NCBI GenBank assembly: GCA_039707465.1
Contig: CM077643.1
Span: 332,340,419-332,404,418, forward strand
Length of the DNA: 64,000 bases
Direction: 5' to 3'
Source: Rhabdophis nuchalis
Taxonomy: Eukaryota; Chordata; Lepidosauria; Squamata; Natricidae
Each line of letters begins with the position of its first letter. The stretch's first letter is position 1. The notes beneath the pieces were generated by a model. The model worked only from the letters and a program-made list of their open reading frames with translations, did no database searches and was not told where the DNA came from. Positions 24,213 through 35,523 of the stretch are shown one piece after another. A program made the translations under genes and the position numbers.

Positions 24213-24932
24213 AAACCAAGTACTAATTATCAAGTACTAATTATCACACCCAATTGAAAATTGTTTTGCACAATTAAAATTGAAGGAGAAAGTGCTAAGC
24301 ATGATGTTCTGAGCTCCTAGAGTGAAGGTGGGATATACATTTAACAAATATTTAATTAAATAACTGGTATCTCCAGAGATGGATGGAAGTAGAACCCCAC
24401 CAAAAAATGTAAAGTGCAACATATTTCAAACTAGTGTAGCCTAGACTACCTAGATAAACTAAAGATCTGAACTTATTAAATTCTTTTTTATTTGAACCAT
24501 GGAGACAACTCATTGTTTTTCAGATGTTTAGGCCTATGACTCTCAAAATCATTTCCAATTGCCCATGTTTACTGAGGCTAATATGAGTTGAAATCTGAAA
24601 TATCAGGGGACAATCGAGCTGTCAGTCCTGCTGTATAATCTTCACTAATGTATTTATAGCTATTGTGTTGTTTTATTTAAATACTGTGGAAATGAATGAA
24701 CCAAATACATCAGTAAAGTTTCCCCCCTTGCAAATCATGTTTCACCAAATCACATATATTCTGGGATTTGGCCTCTATTGCTTGACAGCTCTTTCGTTTG
24801 GAAATCTTATCTAAGCAGTAAAATTAGAACGTTTATTGAAATTCTGACAATAATGGGAATGAGAATAATAATTGCCATTATTAATGGGAATGGATGGAAA
24901 TTTAGAGAATGAGAATGGGACTGGATGGAAAT
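24213..24932. other. No gene; short duplication at the LINE edge
   Basis: aattatcacacccaatt occurs at about 24195 and again at about 24238, with aagtactaattatc also doubled between. The rest is featureless. Confidence 0.5.
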
Positions 24933-25121
24933 CAGAGGTGGTATTCAGATGGTTCTCTCCAGTTCAGGCAAACTGGTAGCAGCAGCTTCGGGAAGCTCCA
25001 CCCACCCGCCCCAATGTAATGTGCAAACACTGTGCATGCACAGAAGGCAGTGGGTATGCGCAGACGTGGCACATGCTCACATTTGAAAACCTGTAGGGAA
25101 GGTAATTGAATCCCACCAATG
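24933..25121. mobile_element. Small TIR element, probably hAT-type
   Basis: Left end cagaggtggtattca pairs imperfectly with right end tgaatcccaccaatg. Flanking octamers atggaaat and gtgggaat match at six of eight positions, compatible with an old 8-bp duplication. Ends resemble the element at 59875-60446. Confidence 0.6.
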
Positions 25122-25746
25122 GTGGGAATGGGTGGAAATTTAGAATTTTTTAAAATGGCAAGTACTCATAAAGAAAAATATTGAAATGGAAAAAGCTATC
25201 CAATTTGTCCATGCGAAAAGGATTGATAGTTAATAAGGCTACCAATCCTCTTGTGGGAGATGACCAGGTTTCAAAGGCATCATCAGTCATGAGTCCCTAC
25301 GTGCCCAGAAGTGTTCTATGACTAGATCACCTTGAATGCCTGCTCATTTCCCTTGACTGCCTGTTGGGTAGATAGATTCTTGTAGAGAATTTAAACTTGG
25401 AGTAAATCTTTACATTCATTAGAACTGCCTGAATCTTCTGATTTCCCTGGCACTTCATACCCCACTTCCTGATTTCTTGTGTTTTGTAAATAAGGGGCAG
25501 ATAAATATAAAATGGCCCTCTCCAAACAGATGCACTTAATGCATTTAAACACTCAAATAGGGGAAAAGAAAAGCATATTAATCAATCAGCAAATAATTTA
25601 TCTCTTGAAGGTTTCCTTTGATTTGGGGAGGTTACTTAAATGTGCAGGCTTGCCTCTAGGCATTCAATTACAGCAATAGAAAATATCAAATGATAGTAAT
25701 GATGAAAGCACCATGGATTTATCAGGCTTATAAATGCATATACGCA
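25122..25746. other. No recognisable feature
   Basis: Nothing supported. Confidence 0.45.
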
Positions 25747-25818
25747 TGCCTGCCTGCCTGCCTGCCTGTCTCTCCTTCTCTCTCTCCCCCTCCCTCCCTC
25801 TTTCCCTCCCTCCCTCTG
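25747..25818 (+). repeat. (TGCC)n then CT-rich microsatellite
   Basis: Five or so TGCC units, then TCTC and TCCC tracts. Confidence 0.92.
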
Positions 25819-27320
25819 TTACACACAGACACACACCCAAGCCTAGTTAAGGGTTGCTGCCTGTTAAGACCTTCCATGAAAACTTGATTTAAAACAAAAC
25901 AAAACACCCTATCCTCTTTTTCATTTGATCTCTTCAGCCCTTTTTATAGATGTCTATTAAAACACCATAACTATATTAGGCGTAAATAGCTAAAGCATAA
26001 TATATTTCCTGTACATTGAGGCCATATATGAAAATCATCTCCAAATGGCAGGGGCATTCTTATGGTGGATTAACAATGTCCCCTCCCCCACCAATTCACC
26101 CCGAGAGATCAACACTAACATTGCATTCTTTTATCTTCCAGTATAACATATCTCGGTTTACCTGAACTCTTCAATTTGCTTATAGCATGATGTGAACAAA
26201 TCAGGTTCTGGTTTTGTTGTTTAGAATAGTTTGATGATTATGGTGATTTCTGGTAGTTCTGTTACTTATTTTATTTGTGTACATCACTTTGGAATCCATT
26301 ATTGTGATAGAGAAGTGAAAATGAGGGACTGTTTAGCAATTTAAAAACAAAGTCAAATAAACACAAATAAATCAAGAGAAATGATGAGTTTCTCAGACAG
26401 TTTCAGGAACAAGCTGGGAAAATGAGATAGTAATTTTGCTATCTTAAAGTACTATGTTTGTTTTATAGATGATACTTAAAGTGTTCTGAAAAAGCAATTT
26501 GACTGGTCTGCATATATTGCAAAGGGAAGCAGCTGCTTCCCAGAGATAGAGGGTGCTAATGTGTTTAATCGCCATGATGACAAGAAGAAGGTACAGGAGA
26601 TGCTTGATTTCTCTCTCTCTTTCTTTTTCTACTAATGAGTAGTCTTCCTACCAGCAGATGGGGCTCTCTACTCTGCAGGTTCTCAACATCTTATCTTCTT
26701 CTTTCTCTATTCTGCCTTACCCCTTCCAAAATTGGAATATTTTACATAGTTTTGGGATAACCCAAAACTATCTTCTTTCCTTCCATTCTTTTCCAGACAA
26801 TAGTTGGCCTACTCATAAGCTAAACTCACAAGTAGACCAACTATTAAACAATAATCCTGGACAGCCAGAAGATCTAGCTGGAATTCTTTTATCAGTCTCG
26901 GATTTTGTTTACCTTACATTTGCTGAGGATCCTATTTACTCTGTATTCTGCAGTTTTCACTTAACAGCCTTTCTTGACTTATACCAACTTGACTGCAGCC
27001 ACCTGGGTTGCATTGGTGGGAGAATGGGATCAGTATAAAGTTCCTGTGACAGCTAATTTGCAAGTTCTAAAGGAGACTCCAAAGGAGAGTCTAGTGCACA
27101 GATGGAAACACTGAATGAAATCAGGAAACATCTGTCTTTATGAAGTCTTTTAATAACTGCAAAACTCCACTGACATTTGAAAAGGACAACAAACCGTACT
27201 TTTTTCACCTTATATTGGGGACAAATATCTAAATCTGGGAGACTTTGGACCATTAAAGTTATTGTTAATATTGTAAAACTCTACAAAGTCAGAAATTAAA
27301 GGTAGTTGCCTACAATCATT
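25819..27320. other. No recognisable feature; unsupported 126-codon frame
   Basis: A plus-strand frame at 26658-27038 is the longest here, but it has no recognisable domain and is flanked by AT-rich DNA. I treat it as chance. Confidence 0.4.
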
Positions 27321-27328
27321 CTCTATCT

Positions 27329-27554
27329 CAGGGGTCTCCAACCTTTGCAACTTTAAGTCTGAAGGACTTCAGGTCCCAGAATTTGCAGCAAGTTGGTCGT
27401 GGTGAGTTGCCCCATAGTGCAGGGGTCTCCAACCTTTACAACTTTAAGTCTGAAGGACTTCAGCTCCCAGAATTCTCCAGCCAGCTTTGCTGGCTGGAGA
27501 ATTCTGGGAACTGAAGTCCTTCAGACTTAAAGTTGCAAAGGTTGGAGACCCCTG
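27329..27554. mobile_element. Composite hAT-type MITE with two left ends
   Basis: The whole 226-bp unit is flanked by a perfect 8-bp duplication, ctctatct (27321-27328 and 27555-27562). It starts caggggtctccaacctttgc. A second left end, caggggtctccaacctttac, begins at 27420, followed by a complete palindrome whose arms meet at ccagccagctttgctggctg and which ends ggttggagacccctg. The inner end has no duplication of its own (ccatagtg on its left, ctctatct on the right), so the composite appears to have inserted as one unit. Confidence 0.85.
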
Positions 27555-27562
27555 CTCTATCT

Positions 27563-28576
27563 TAGGAAAAATTATGAAGTTAGAATTCCAGAAGCTGTGC
27601 TTCATCTTTATTGGCAGGTAATAATATGCTTATTTAGGCAATACTTTAAATACGCAATGGATTTAAGAATTAGCCCATGCTTTCTACAATTGTGCCTGCA
27701 AATGATACAATGCATCATTGTAAAAAAAAAAAAGAGTCATTTGCAAGGCATTTGTGTCTGTTGTTTTCATTTCCATTCTGTAAATGGCTTTGCTTTGAGC
27801 ACAATACGAACAATGGGAATGGAAAAAGTATGTCTCCTATCATTCAGTGGAACAGTTTCAACTAGCCTAAGTATTGCGCAAGATGCCATTTTCTGTTTAT
27901 AATCCTTCCACAAATATGTAGAAAAATGTTCTCTTTGTTCTTTTCCATTATTTCCAACTTCCTCATCTTCTCCAAAGAATGTAGCAAAACAAAAACAAGT
28001 CCAAATAAACCCAAACATATTTCAGGGTGGGCTTGTTAGATGATTATTTGTGTGCAAGGTATGTAAGTAGAGATAGGGACAGAAATATGAAAACACAGTA
28101 ACTTCCTTCAGGCATTTTAAGACAAAATTACAAAAATATGCAAAGGTTGCAAAGTAAGAAAGAGACACCATTGCTGACCTCGCCCATCCCTATTTTTGTT
28201 ATCAGATCTGTATTCATAGCAAGCATCTAAAACAGGAGAGTTTATGCCCATGGATCCTCTCTATATGATAGAAAATTATGATGTGTTTCAGGGTTCGTTA
28301 TAGGAGCAATATGGATCAAAGATATATTATTGCCAGTTTTACAGACCCCCCCCCCCCGAATATAAGGATGATAGAAGAATAGATCCAATACGGGATGGAA
28401 CTTATGGTTTGCCATCCTCCATGCCTGATACTGGCAGTTAAGTTTTAGACTGCATTTTAGAATCAGCAATGTAAGCTGAAAGTCTGGAGATCAAGAACAG
28501 TAAAACAACTTCAGTATGAAAGGGAATTATCTATTTTATGCATTTGTGCCCCAGTTGGATTGCTTAGTGAGGCTCA
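27563..28576. other. No gene; short C homopolymer
   Basis: A run of about 13 C at 28346-28358. Otherwise featureless. Confidence 0.5.
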
Positions 28577-29027
28577 AATAATAATAATAATATATTTATA
28601 ATAATAATAATAATATATTTATTTTATATACCGCGTCCTCTCCCCAAGGGTGCACAGGGAAAACTAAAACACATAAAATATATACATGAATAAATACAAT
28701 ACCTAAAAATAAATTAAACCAATCGTCCCTGCACTAAAATCCCCATTAAAACTAGTCGTTCCCTAAAAACCCTAAAGGAAGAGACTACCCTAGGCCGGTC
28801 AAGCAGAAAAAGTGTGTTTTTAATTTTTGGCGGAAGGAGCGGAGGTCCGTGGTTATTCTAATGTCGGGGGGAAGGTCGTTCCAGAGGGCTGGGCCCGCCA
28901 CAGAGAAGGCCCTTCCCCTGGGCGTCGCCCGCTGACAAAGACTAGTGGACGGCACCCGGAGAAGTCCCTCTCTGTGGGAGCGAATCAGCCGTGAGGAAGT
29001 ATTGGGCAGGATCCGATCCCGCAGGAG
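28577..29027 (-). mobile_element. L2-like LINE 3' fragment with C-terminal coding
   Basis: 29027 down to 28785 encodes LIRSHREGLLRVPST, TPRGRAFSVAGPALWNDLPP and FRQKLKTHFF, the L2 C-terminus. The 3' UTR runs to the plus-strand form tatataccgcgtcctctccc, and the end is an (AAT)n tract (28577-28620). It is 5'-truncated near 29027. Confidence 0.88.
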
Positions 29028-29154
29028 ATGGTGGTTCTGTTTTCTGTTTTCACTCCTATTAAGCAAGAAGGAGACCCCATTTCTTGTCTCTTTCATTTCT
29101 TCTTACAGGTTATATTCCTACTTCCTTTTCTCTTCTTCAACCATATGATGATGA

Positions 29155-29497
29155 GTCATGGTGGTGCAGTGGTTAGAGTGCAGTACTTCAGATAATTCTG
29201 CTGCCTGCTGTCTACCTGCAATTGGGCAGTTCATATCTCACCAAGCTCAAGGTTGACTCTGCCTGCCATCCTTCTGAGGTGGGTAAGGAGGACCCAAATT
29301 GTGGGGGGCAATATGCTGACTCTGTAAAACCACTTAGAGAGGCCTGTAAAGCAGCATATAAGTCTAAGAGCTATTGCTATACACAGTAGTTTGAGGACCC
29401 AAATTGTAGGGGGCAATATGCTGACTCTGTAAAACCACTTAGAGAGGCCTGTAAAGCAGCATATAAGTCTAAGAGCTATTGCTATACACAGTAGTTT
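29155..29497 (+). mobile_element. tRNA-derived SINE with duplicated 3' half
   Basis: Starts near tggtggtgcagtggttagag, an A-box-like head, then ttcatatctcaccaagctca (degenerate B-box area) and the body phrase gcaatatgctgactctgtaa, ending ctaagagctattgctat. The last 105 bp, 29288-29392, are repeated directly at 29393-29497 with one visible difference. The same family lies in opposite orientation at 32092-32330 without the duplication. Confidence 0.8.
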
Positions 29498-29568
29498 GAG
29501 ATCCCAATTTTTCAATGTGGAGTGTGTTTGTGTGCGTGTGTATTAGCTCAATTCGGTTTATAATGTAA

Positions 29569-30198
29569 TTTATTTTATTTTATTTTTATTTTATTTAAAT
29601 TTATATCCCGCCCTTCTCCACAGAGGACCCAGGGCGGCGCACAGGAAATTTAAAAAACATACAAAATACAATAAATATAATTTAAAATAACTATTAAATA
29701 ATCCTATCCTATGCTAAAACCAAATTTTTAAAAGACCCAAATTTAAAACTTCCTAAAAAGTCCCCATGGGAGGTTTGTTGGAACAAATATGTCTTTAGAC
29801 ATTGGCGGAAGAGGCGGAGGTCGGTGATGGTACGTAATTCAGGGGGTAGGTCATTCCAGAGGGCTGGACCCGCCACAGAGAAGGCTCTTCCCCTGGGTGT
29901 CGCCAGTCGGCATTGTCCGGCCGACGGCACCCTGAGAAGGCCCTCTCTGTGGGAGCATATCGGCCGAAGGGATGTATGGGGCAGGAGGCGGTCTCGCATA
30001 TAACTAGGCCCCGAGCCATGGAGCGCTTTAAAGATGGTCGTCAGAACCTTGAAATGCACCCGAAAGACCACAGGAAGCCAATGCAGCTCGCGCAGGATCA
30101 GTGTTATGTGGGAGCATCTAGTGGCTCCCATAATCACCCGCGCAGCTGCGTTTTGGACTAACTGTAGCTTTCGGGTGCACCTCAAGGGAAGCCCCATG
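29569..30198 (-). mobile_element. L2-like LINE 3' fragment with C-terminal domain
   Basis: Coding from about 30198 down to 29760: MGLPLRCTRKLQLVQNAAA, LRELHWLPVVFRVHFKVLT, GRAFSVAGPALWNDLPPELR, LFRQCLKTYLFQQ. The plus-strand 3' tail reads tatatcccgcccttctccac then gacccagggcggcgcacagg. Closely similar to the C-terminal part of the copy at 22442. 5'-truncated. Confidence 0.9.
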
Positions 30199-30342
30199 TA
30201 TATATTTTTAACAGAAATGTATCCATATTTTTCTATCACTTGCTTTTAAAGCCAATATTTGGTGCAAGCTCGACCAGGAACAGGGAGATTGCAATTCTAG
30301 TTTTTCCTCAGGCACAAAAGCTAACTTTGGCCAATCACTTCT

Positions 30343-31030
30343 TTATAAATTTTATTTTTTATTTTTCAAAACAGACGAAGCACAAAAAAATCCTCTTTCT
30401 TTACGTACTGTGAATCAATTGATTACAAAAAGGATATTTTCATGCATTTCATGCATTTCTTTCACAGTCACCCATAATACATACAAGTTCTGGTATTTTA
30501 AATCAAATATATGTATACATATTGCCATCATCATACCCGCATTCTCGTTTCATTGCGGTTTCTTTCCTTTCTGTCAGTAGTACAGTGCGAGATTGAATGA
30601 GTTAACCCTTTTTCCACCGTCTAGTTAAGTTCTTTTTTTTTTTCACTTCAGTTCCTCACCATTTTTTTCCACTTTTTTCTAACCATTGATACCACAGCTC
30701 CCAAATTTTTTTCCCTCCTCTTTGTGTTTGTTTTTTTAGTAATTTAGATAACATTTCTAATTCTGCACAATCAGTTATCTTATATATTAGGCTTTCTCCT
30801 GACGGAATGTTAGGGTCTTTCCACCTTTGCGCAAGAGCATCCTTGCCGCAGTTAGCACATACGTGATCAAATACTTAATTTTTTTACTCATTAGGTCCTG
30901 CAGGATTCCCAGGAGGAAGAGCTCTGGCCTCCTATCCACTTTAATCCCTGTTATCTCCTGCACCCAACTCCTTACTCTATTCCAGTATACCTTAACCTTT
31001 GGGTAGGTCCACCACATATGGTAGTAGGTC
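30343..31030 (-). mobile_element. L1 LINE, 5'-truncated ORF2 C-terminus and 3' UTR
   Basis: Perfect 12-bp target duplication ccaatcacttct at 30331-30342 and 31031-31042. From 31030 the minus strand encodes the L1 ORF2 C-terminus (YYHMWWTYPKVKVYWNRV; ITGIKVDRRPELFLLGI; YLITYVLTAARMLL); a 3' UTR of about 430 bp and an A-rich tail at 30343-30365 follow. It is 5'-truncated, leaving less than 90 codons of ORF2. It shows that ORF2-bearing L1 elements, a possible enzyme source for the ORF1-only elements near 2-5 kb, have moved in this genome. Confidence 0.88.
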
Positions 31031-31042
31031 CCAATCACTTCT

Positions 31043-31634
31043 ATCAGCCCTAGATCGGAAAATGGAAATACATATTGGAAGAAGGTTCTAGCAAACTGCT
31101 TCTGAAAATGTTGCTGAGAAAACTCTGTGGTTCCAAGATTGATTTGAAGGAAAATTATAAGAGACTTGTGATAATGTGAAATGATCTAAATTTTAATGAA
31201 TCAAACATTTTTTTTCCGTTTTGGATCTCAATTTTATTTCTAAAACAATGTAGACTCTGAAGTGTTACACTTCTGTTTCTATTTTCAGTGCCTTAATGAG
31301 GGTCATGCAGTGGCATTGATCAGAATCTGCTGTTTGTGACTCAGCAGACAAAATTATGTGGGTAAAATATTCTAAACAGATTAACACAAAAGACCAGAAA
31401 ATGTTGCAAATGAGGCAAATAAATGAGAAACATCAAAGTTCTACAGAACTTCCATGTATCTATTTTAGAATCTTGCATGACTTACAGACAGATGGAGAAA
31501 ATGTCAAACAAAATATGTAACACGTGAACAAAATCTTTTAAAAAAAACCAAATACAGTAGCTGAGCCAATTTAATAGGATATGAAGGTTTGCTTATATAT
31601 CATGAAAAAAGAATCATTCTTCCTCTCTTTTACA
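31043..31634. other. No recognisable feature
   Basis: Nothing supported. Confidence 0.45.
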
Positions 31635-31830
31635 TAATAATAATAATCTTTATTGTCATTGTAAAAATTACAATGAAATTGGTTTTAATTTCACTGGTGC
31701 AAAATTATAACAGAAACAAAAAAGAGAGAAAAGAAAAAAGAAAAAACTAGCATGTGCATGGAGTGATTGCGGTTACATAATCCTTAGCAGATGAAAATCA
31801 TGTCATTTACAATAGACTTCCTTATTTTTC
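31635..31830 (-). mobile_element. Possible LINE 3' UTR repeat
   Basis: ataataataatctttattgt, then attgtaaaaattacaatg, resembles a minus-strand LINE tail ending in simple ATA units, of the same style as the repeat at 43076. Family not determined. Confidence 0.4.
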
Positions 31831-32091
31831 TTTATTTCTTACCCTAATCCAGATCCTCCCTACCATAAGAAGGGAGAAAAAAAATGTTATTTATTAAATT
31901 TATGTGCTGTTCATGAAGCGAGATGAAATGTAATAGTCAAGTGAGGATGATCCTTCTATAATATTTTCAGAAATATTTTAAACTATTTATTAGTGACATC
32001 TTTGAGAGCTTATGCTAATACACACTGAAGTTGCAACCCACTTGATCTTCATAACTGTGAACTAAATGGAAGTATGGGGTAGTTGATATTT

Positions 32092-32330
32092 TAGCAATAG
32101 CAATAGCACTTAGATATATACCACTTCATAGTACTTTTACAGCCCCCTCTAAGTGCTTTACAGAGCCAATGTATTGCCCCCAACAAACTGGGTCCTCATT
32201 TTACCCACCTTGGAAGGATGGAATGCTGAGTCAACCTTGAGCCTGGTGAGATTTGAACTGCTGAACTGTAGCTAGCAGTCAGTTGAAGTAACCTACAGTG
32301 CTACACTCTAACCACTGCACCACTTCCACT
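32092..32330 (-). mobile_element. tRNA-derived SINE
   Basis: Minus-strand head at the right (complement of actctaaccactgcaccac), body with gaatgctgagtcaaccttga in plus-strand form, and a 3' end in AGCAAT units at the left. Same family as the SINE at 29155-29497. Confidence 0.82.
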
Positions 32331-32616
32331 CTTTAAGGGAACTTGGGCCTCCTCAGTTTCATCCAAAGAAGCTTAGACTAATACAATTATTTTAAAAAAT
32401 CAGACCATGATTTCCATCCCATGAAGAAACTCAGAATTTCTTCATAATTCAATTCAGGGAGGGGGTAAGGGGATGATGTTTTAAATGTGGATTGCCACGA
32501 AGATTCTTTACATCTTAGAAATCAACCCAGCCAAAAAGATATTTTGTAAACAAAATGTTCCTGATGGCATAATCCAATACTCCTTTTTTATGTCAGTTGC
32601 AAGCATGCTATCAATC

Positions 32617-33303
32617 CAGGATGTCCAATCTTTTGGCTTGCCTGGGCCACATTGAGTGAAGAGGAATTGTCTTAGACCTCATCTATATAAATAAAAATGT
32701 AACAAGAGTTTGTTCAAAACCGCTAATCTCCGAAAGTACTGCACCGATCGCTTCCAAATTTTCACGCAAAGTTCCTTTCAAATACGGCACCAACGATATA
32801 TATAGATTTTGTAGATGTCATACCTGTGCCAGGTACATGCAATGGAAATGTAAAAAATTGTAAAAACGGCCACTGAGAGAGCAGTGGGCCACAGGTATTA
32901 TGTCATCCTTTATGACATAAAATACTCTGTCCATAAGATTCAAGGAGAAATACAGTAGATAGGTAGGTAGGTAGGGATAGGGATAGAGAGAGGGAGGGAG
33001 ACATGCAGTAGGTAGGTACGTAGGTAGCTATAGGGTTAGAGAGAGGGAGGGAGAAATACAGTAGGTAGGTAGGTCGGGGGTTATACGGTAGTTGTGTGTA
33101 CGTGTTTGTGTGTGCAGGTGTAGATCTACACACAGATTGGTTGGCCACTTAACCAGACTGGGCCACAGCAACGCGTGGCTGGGAACGGCTAGTGTAAAAT
33201 ATATAATATAGTTTTATAATATAAAATCACAAGGTAATGTTGAAAATGTACTATCTGGTGGGGCAGCATGTGGCTCCCATGGGCCATGGTCTGGGCATTC
33301 CTG
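32617..33303. mobile_element. hAT (Charlie-like) non-autonomous element, split by a Helitron
   Basis: Left end ccaggatgtccaatcttttg with gcctgggccacattgagtga; right end ggctcccatgggccatggtc then tgggcattcctg. Both resemble the ends of old vertebrate hAT-Charlie elements as I recall them. The two parts (32617-32681 and 33193-33303) sum to about 176 bp once the inserted Helitron is removed. No target duplication is evident, so it is old. Confidence 0.62.
32682..33192 (+). mobile_element. Helitron-like non-autonomous element
   Basis: Begins TCTATATAAATAAAAATG (5' TC) and ends ggctgggaacggCTAG. The 3' end is preceded by a small hairpin, gccac-agcaacgc-gtggc. The insertion lies exactly between A (32681) and T (33193), with no target duplication, as expected for Helitrons. 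Inside are AGGT/GATA-type simple repeats (about 32960-33075). No Rep/helicase coding remains, so it would depend on an autonomous partner. Confidence 0.68.
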
Positions 33304-34825
33304 CTCTAAATATTTTCATGGATGATTCTTTTTCTGAACAAAGCTCGGTCTGTACTTAATGTGGAATTAAACTGTTCAGGTGTTGTGGCCACACCTCACA
33401 GAGTAGATTAGCGAAATGGTCTACAGAATTTCATTAGCATTGGAATACTCCCCAATGTTTTGAAGTCTATATGAAGACAAGAGGTAGGCGATGGAATTTA
33501 AATGGATTACTGCTCAGTGGTGAATGGCCAAGAAGATTTGTTTTAAGTTACGCAAAACAGGATCATTAATCTCTATCACCAGCTCCAGCATGTTCTTGAA
33601 AACCATTGCACATTTTGACTTGCTGGGATTACATAGAAATACAGAGAAAGGGAAATATTGGAATGGTATATACTGTAAGCTATTACCTCCTATGAATTCT
33701 GGCACATCCTGTGAAGCTCTCAATATCTTTTTTTTAAGAGTAGTACTTCATCATTGGTGGAGCTGTTTGATGGTTTCTTTTCTTTTTAAGAAGGAATGCA
33801 ATCATGGCAGAAGATGAGCCTGAGAGATAGAAAAGCTTCATCTTGCTGTCACATGAAAGTGATGGTACTTTAGAACTGAACCCGAATGCCTTTGTGGAAA
33901 AATTCAGGTGTCATTATTTAAGACTTTGATGCTAGTTTTATGAGCATTCATAAGGTTCAAAGGACATAAATTGTCTATATTTCTTCATATCCCTTTTTCC
34001 TCATTTGGATGGTAATATGTTTTTTGTTTTCTCAGCTAATCCTGCCTCCCAATCACTTTGTTTTTTAGGAAAGAAATAGAATGGTGGCTTCAAAAGGTGC
34101 ATGATTGCGTTTTAAATATTGCAGAGCTGTACTTCAGCTATGGATTTATTTTCAAATCAAGCAGACAGTCTTTATGAGATTTCTCCCTTAAGGCTGAAGC
34201 AACTTTGAAGAAAGGAGAGAGTATTATAGGAGATTATGATTACAGAGCAAAGAAAAAGGATTGGTCTACATGTGCCACAATCTTAACACAGATTGCACAT
34301 CTTCTTCCTTCCCTCAGGATTCATACAAGAATACAAGACTCCATTGTTCATCCTACAGTTGATCTTCTTTAGCCTAGTATGACATTTATTAATCTCTACT
34401 GAATATCATGATGATTCTATAATAAAATATAATCATTTCTAGACAGATAATGCATCTCATTGCCAATATTGGTTTTCTTGATTGTTTTCTAAAGGCAGGG
34501 AAATATCTTAGCTGTAGCTGAGTTTACACCCAAAAATTTAGTAATACTCTCAATTTAAAAGTTTCAGATTATTCAGTGGCAATATAACCAATGCTCTGTG
34601 ACAGGTTTATGTTAATTGCTCTCATACTAATTTTTCATCCTGTAAGTATAAAAGGAATTTTTTTTCTCCCTGCTTCAGTTTTTTTCTTTTTCTTAATGTG
34701 GAAAATTTTCAATTCCTCTTAGCATTGGTATAGTCAGTTTCTAGACATGACTAGAAGACAAATGACTGTCAAATATTCAGAGAGTTTTGTACACATTTGT
34801 GCCAAATGTAAACAAATATAACTGT
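33304..34825. other. No recognisable feature
   Basis: AT-rich; no repeat family or coding region recognised. Confidence 0.45.
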
Positions 34826-35212
34826 GTTGCATTTGTGCTGATAAATAAATAAAGGGAGACTAGTATAGATCTATTTCAAGCTATTTACCTCTCATCAGCT
34901 AGCCATACCCTTACTGGGATTAGAACCTGGGCTATTTACATGTCAGACAGTTGTATTAGCCACTAAGCCACAAGCTCTACTCCTTTATCAGCTGAGCCAG
35001 GGAAATAAGTAAGTGTTTATGTCAAAGCAGCTGGTATGCCCAAATATGGGAGGGAGCAGCCTGCTACCCATTTTGCTTTTCAGCTCCACCCTAGGAGCTT
35101 TCCAGGCAGGAAACCATTTTTGTGTTGTATTTGTGCTGATAAATAAATAAAGGGAGACTAGCATAAATCTATTTCAAGCTATTTAGCCCTCATCAGCTAG
35201 CCATACCCTTAT
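34826..35212 (+). repeat. Tandem pair of a tRNA-containing repeat unit (period 298 bp)
   Basis: The phrase atttgtgctgataaataaat occurs at 34831 and again at 35129, with the following agggagactag and the cagctagccatacccttac block repeated as well. Between them the unit runs through the complement of a tRNA-like module, then gtttatgtcaaagcagc and tggtatgcccaaatatggga. The second unit is cut off at about 35212. AATAAATAAA suggests a polyadenylation signal. Could be an LTR-like repeat or a SINE-containing repeat. Confidence 0.7.
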
Positions 35213-35221
35213 TTGGTGTTT

Positions 35222-35523
35222 TGACATAAACACTTACTTATTTCCCTGGCTCAGCTGATAGGGGAGTAGAGCTTGTGGCTTAGTGGCTAATAGAATGGCC
35301 TGACATGTAAATAGCCCAGGTTCAAATCCCAGTAAGGGTATGGCTAGCTGATGAGAGCTAAATAGCTTGAAATAGATCTATACTAGTCTCCCTTTTTTTA
35401 ATTTATCAGCACAAATGCAAGACAAAAATGGTTTCCTGCCTGTAAGGCTCCTAGGGTGGAGCTGAGAGGCAAAAAGGAAGCAGTATGCTTCCTCCCATAT
35501 TTGGGCATACCAGGCATACCACA
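35222..35523 (-). repeat. Third repeat unit, inverted, occupying the expected Gypsy 3' LTR position
   Basis: Same unit as 34826-35212 but in opposite orientation. On the minus strand it begins TGTGGTATGCC directly after the Gypsy polypurine tract and ends ...TTTATGTCA, so it has TG...CA ends and a length of about 302 bp. On the plus strand it contains a tRNA-like module with good A box (tggcttagtgg, near 35278) and B box (ggttcaaatcc, near 35320). It shares no evident similarity with the 5' LTR at 39922-40219. The Gypsy reading frame runs about 73 bp into it. Confidence 0.65.

Noticed and set aside
26658..27038. 126-codon plus-strand frame as a possible gene
   Set aside because: No recognisable domain, no splice or promoter context, and a length expected by chance in a window of this size.
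29231..29515. 94-codon minus-strand frame with an internal protein repeat
   Set aside because: The repeat is simply the 105-bp duplication in the SINE read on the wrong strand.
35278..35345. Cellular tRNA gene
   Set aside because: A and B boxes are good, but the acceptor ends do not pair and the module is embedded in a repeated unit, so it is a tRNA-derived repeat.
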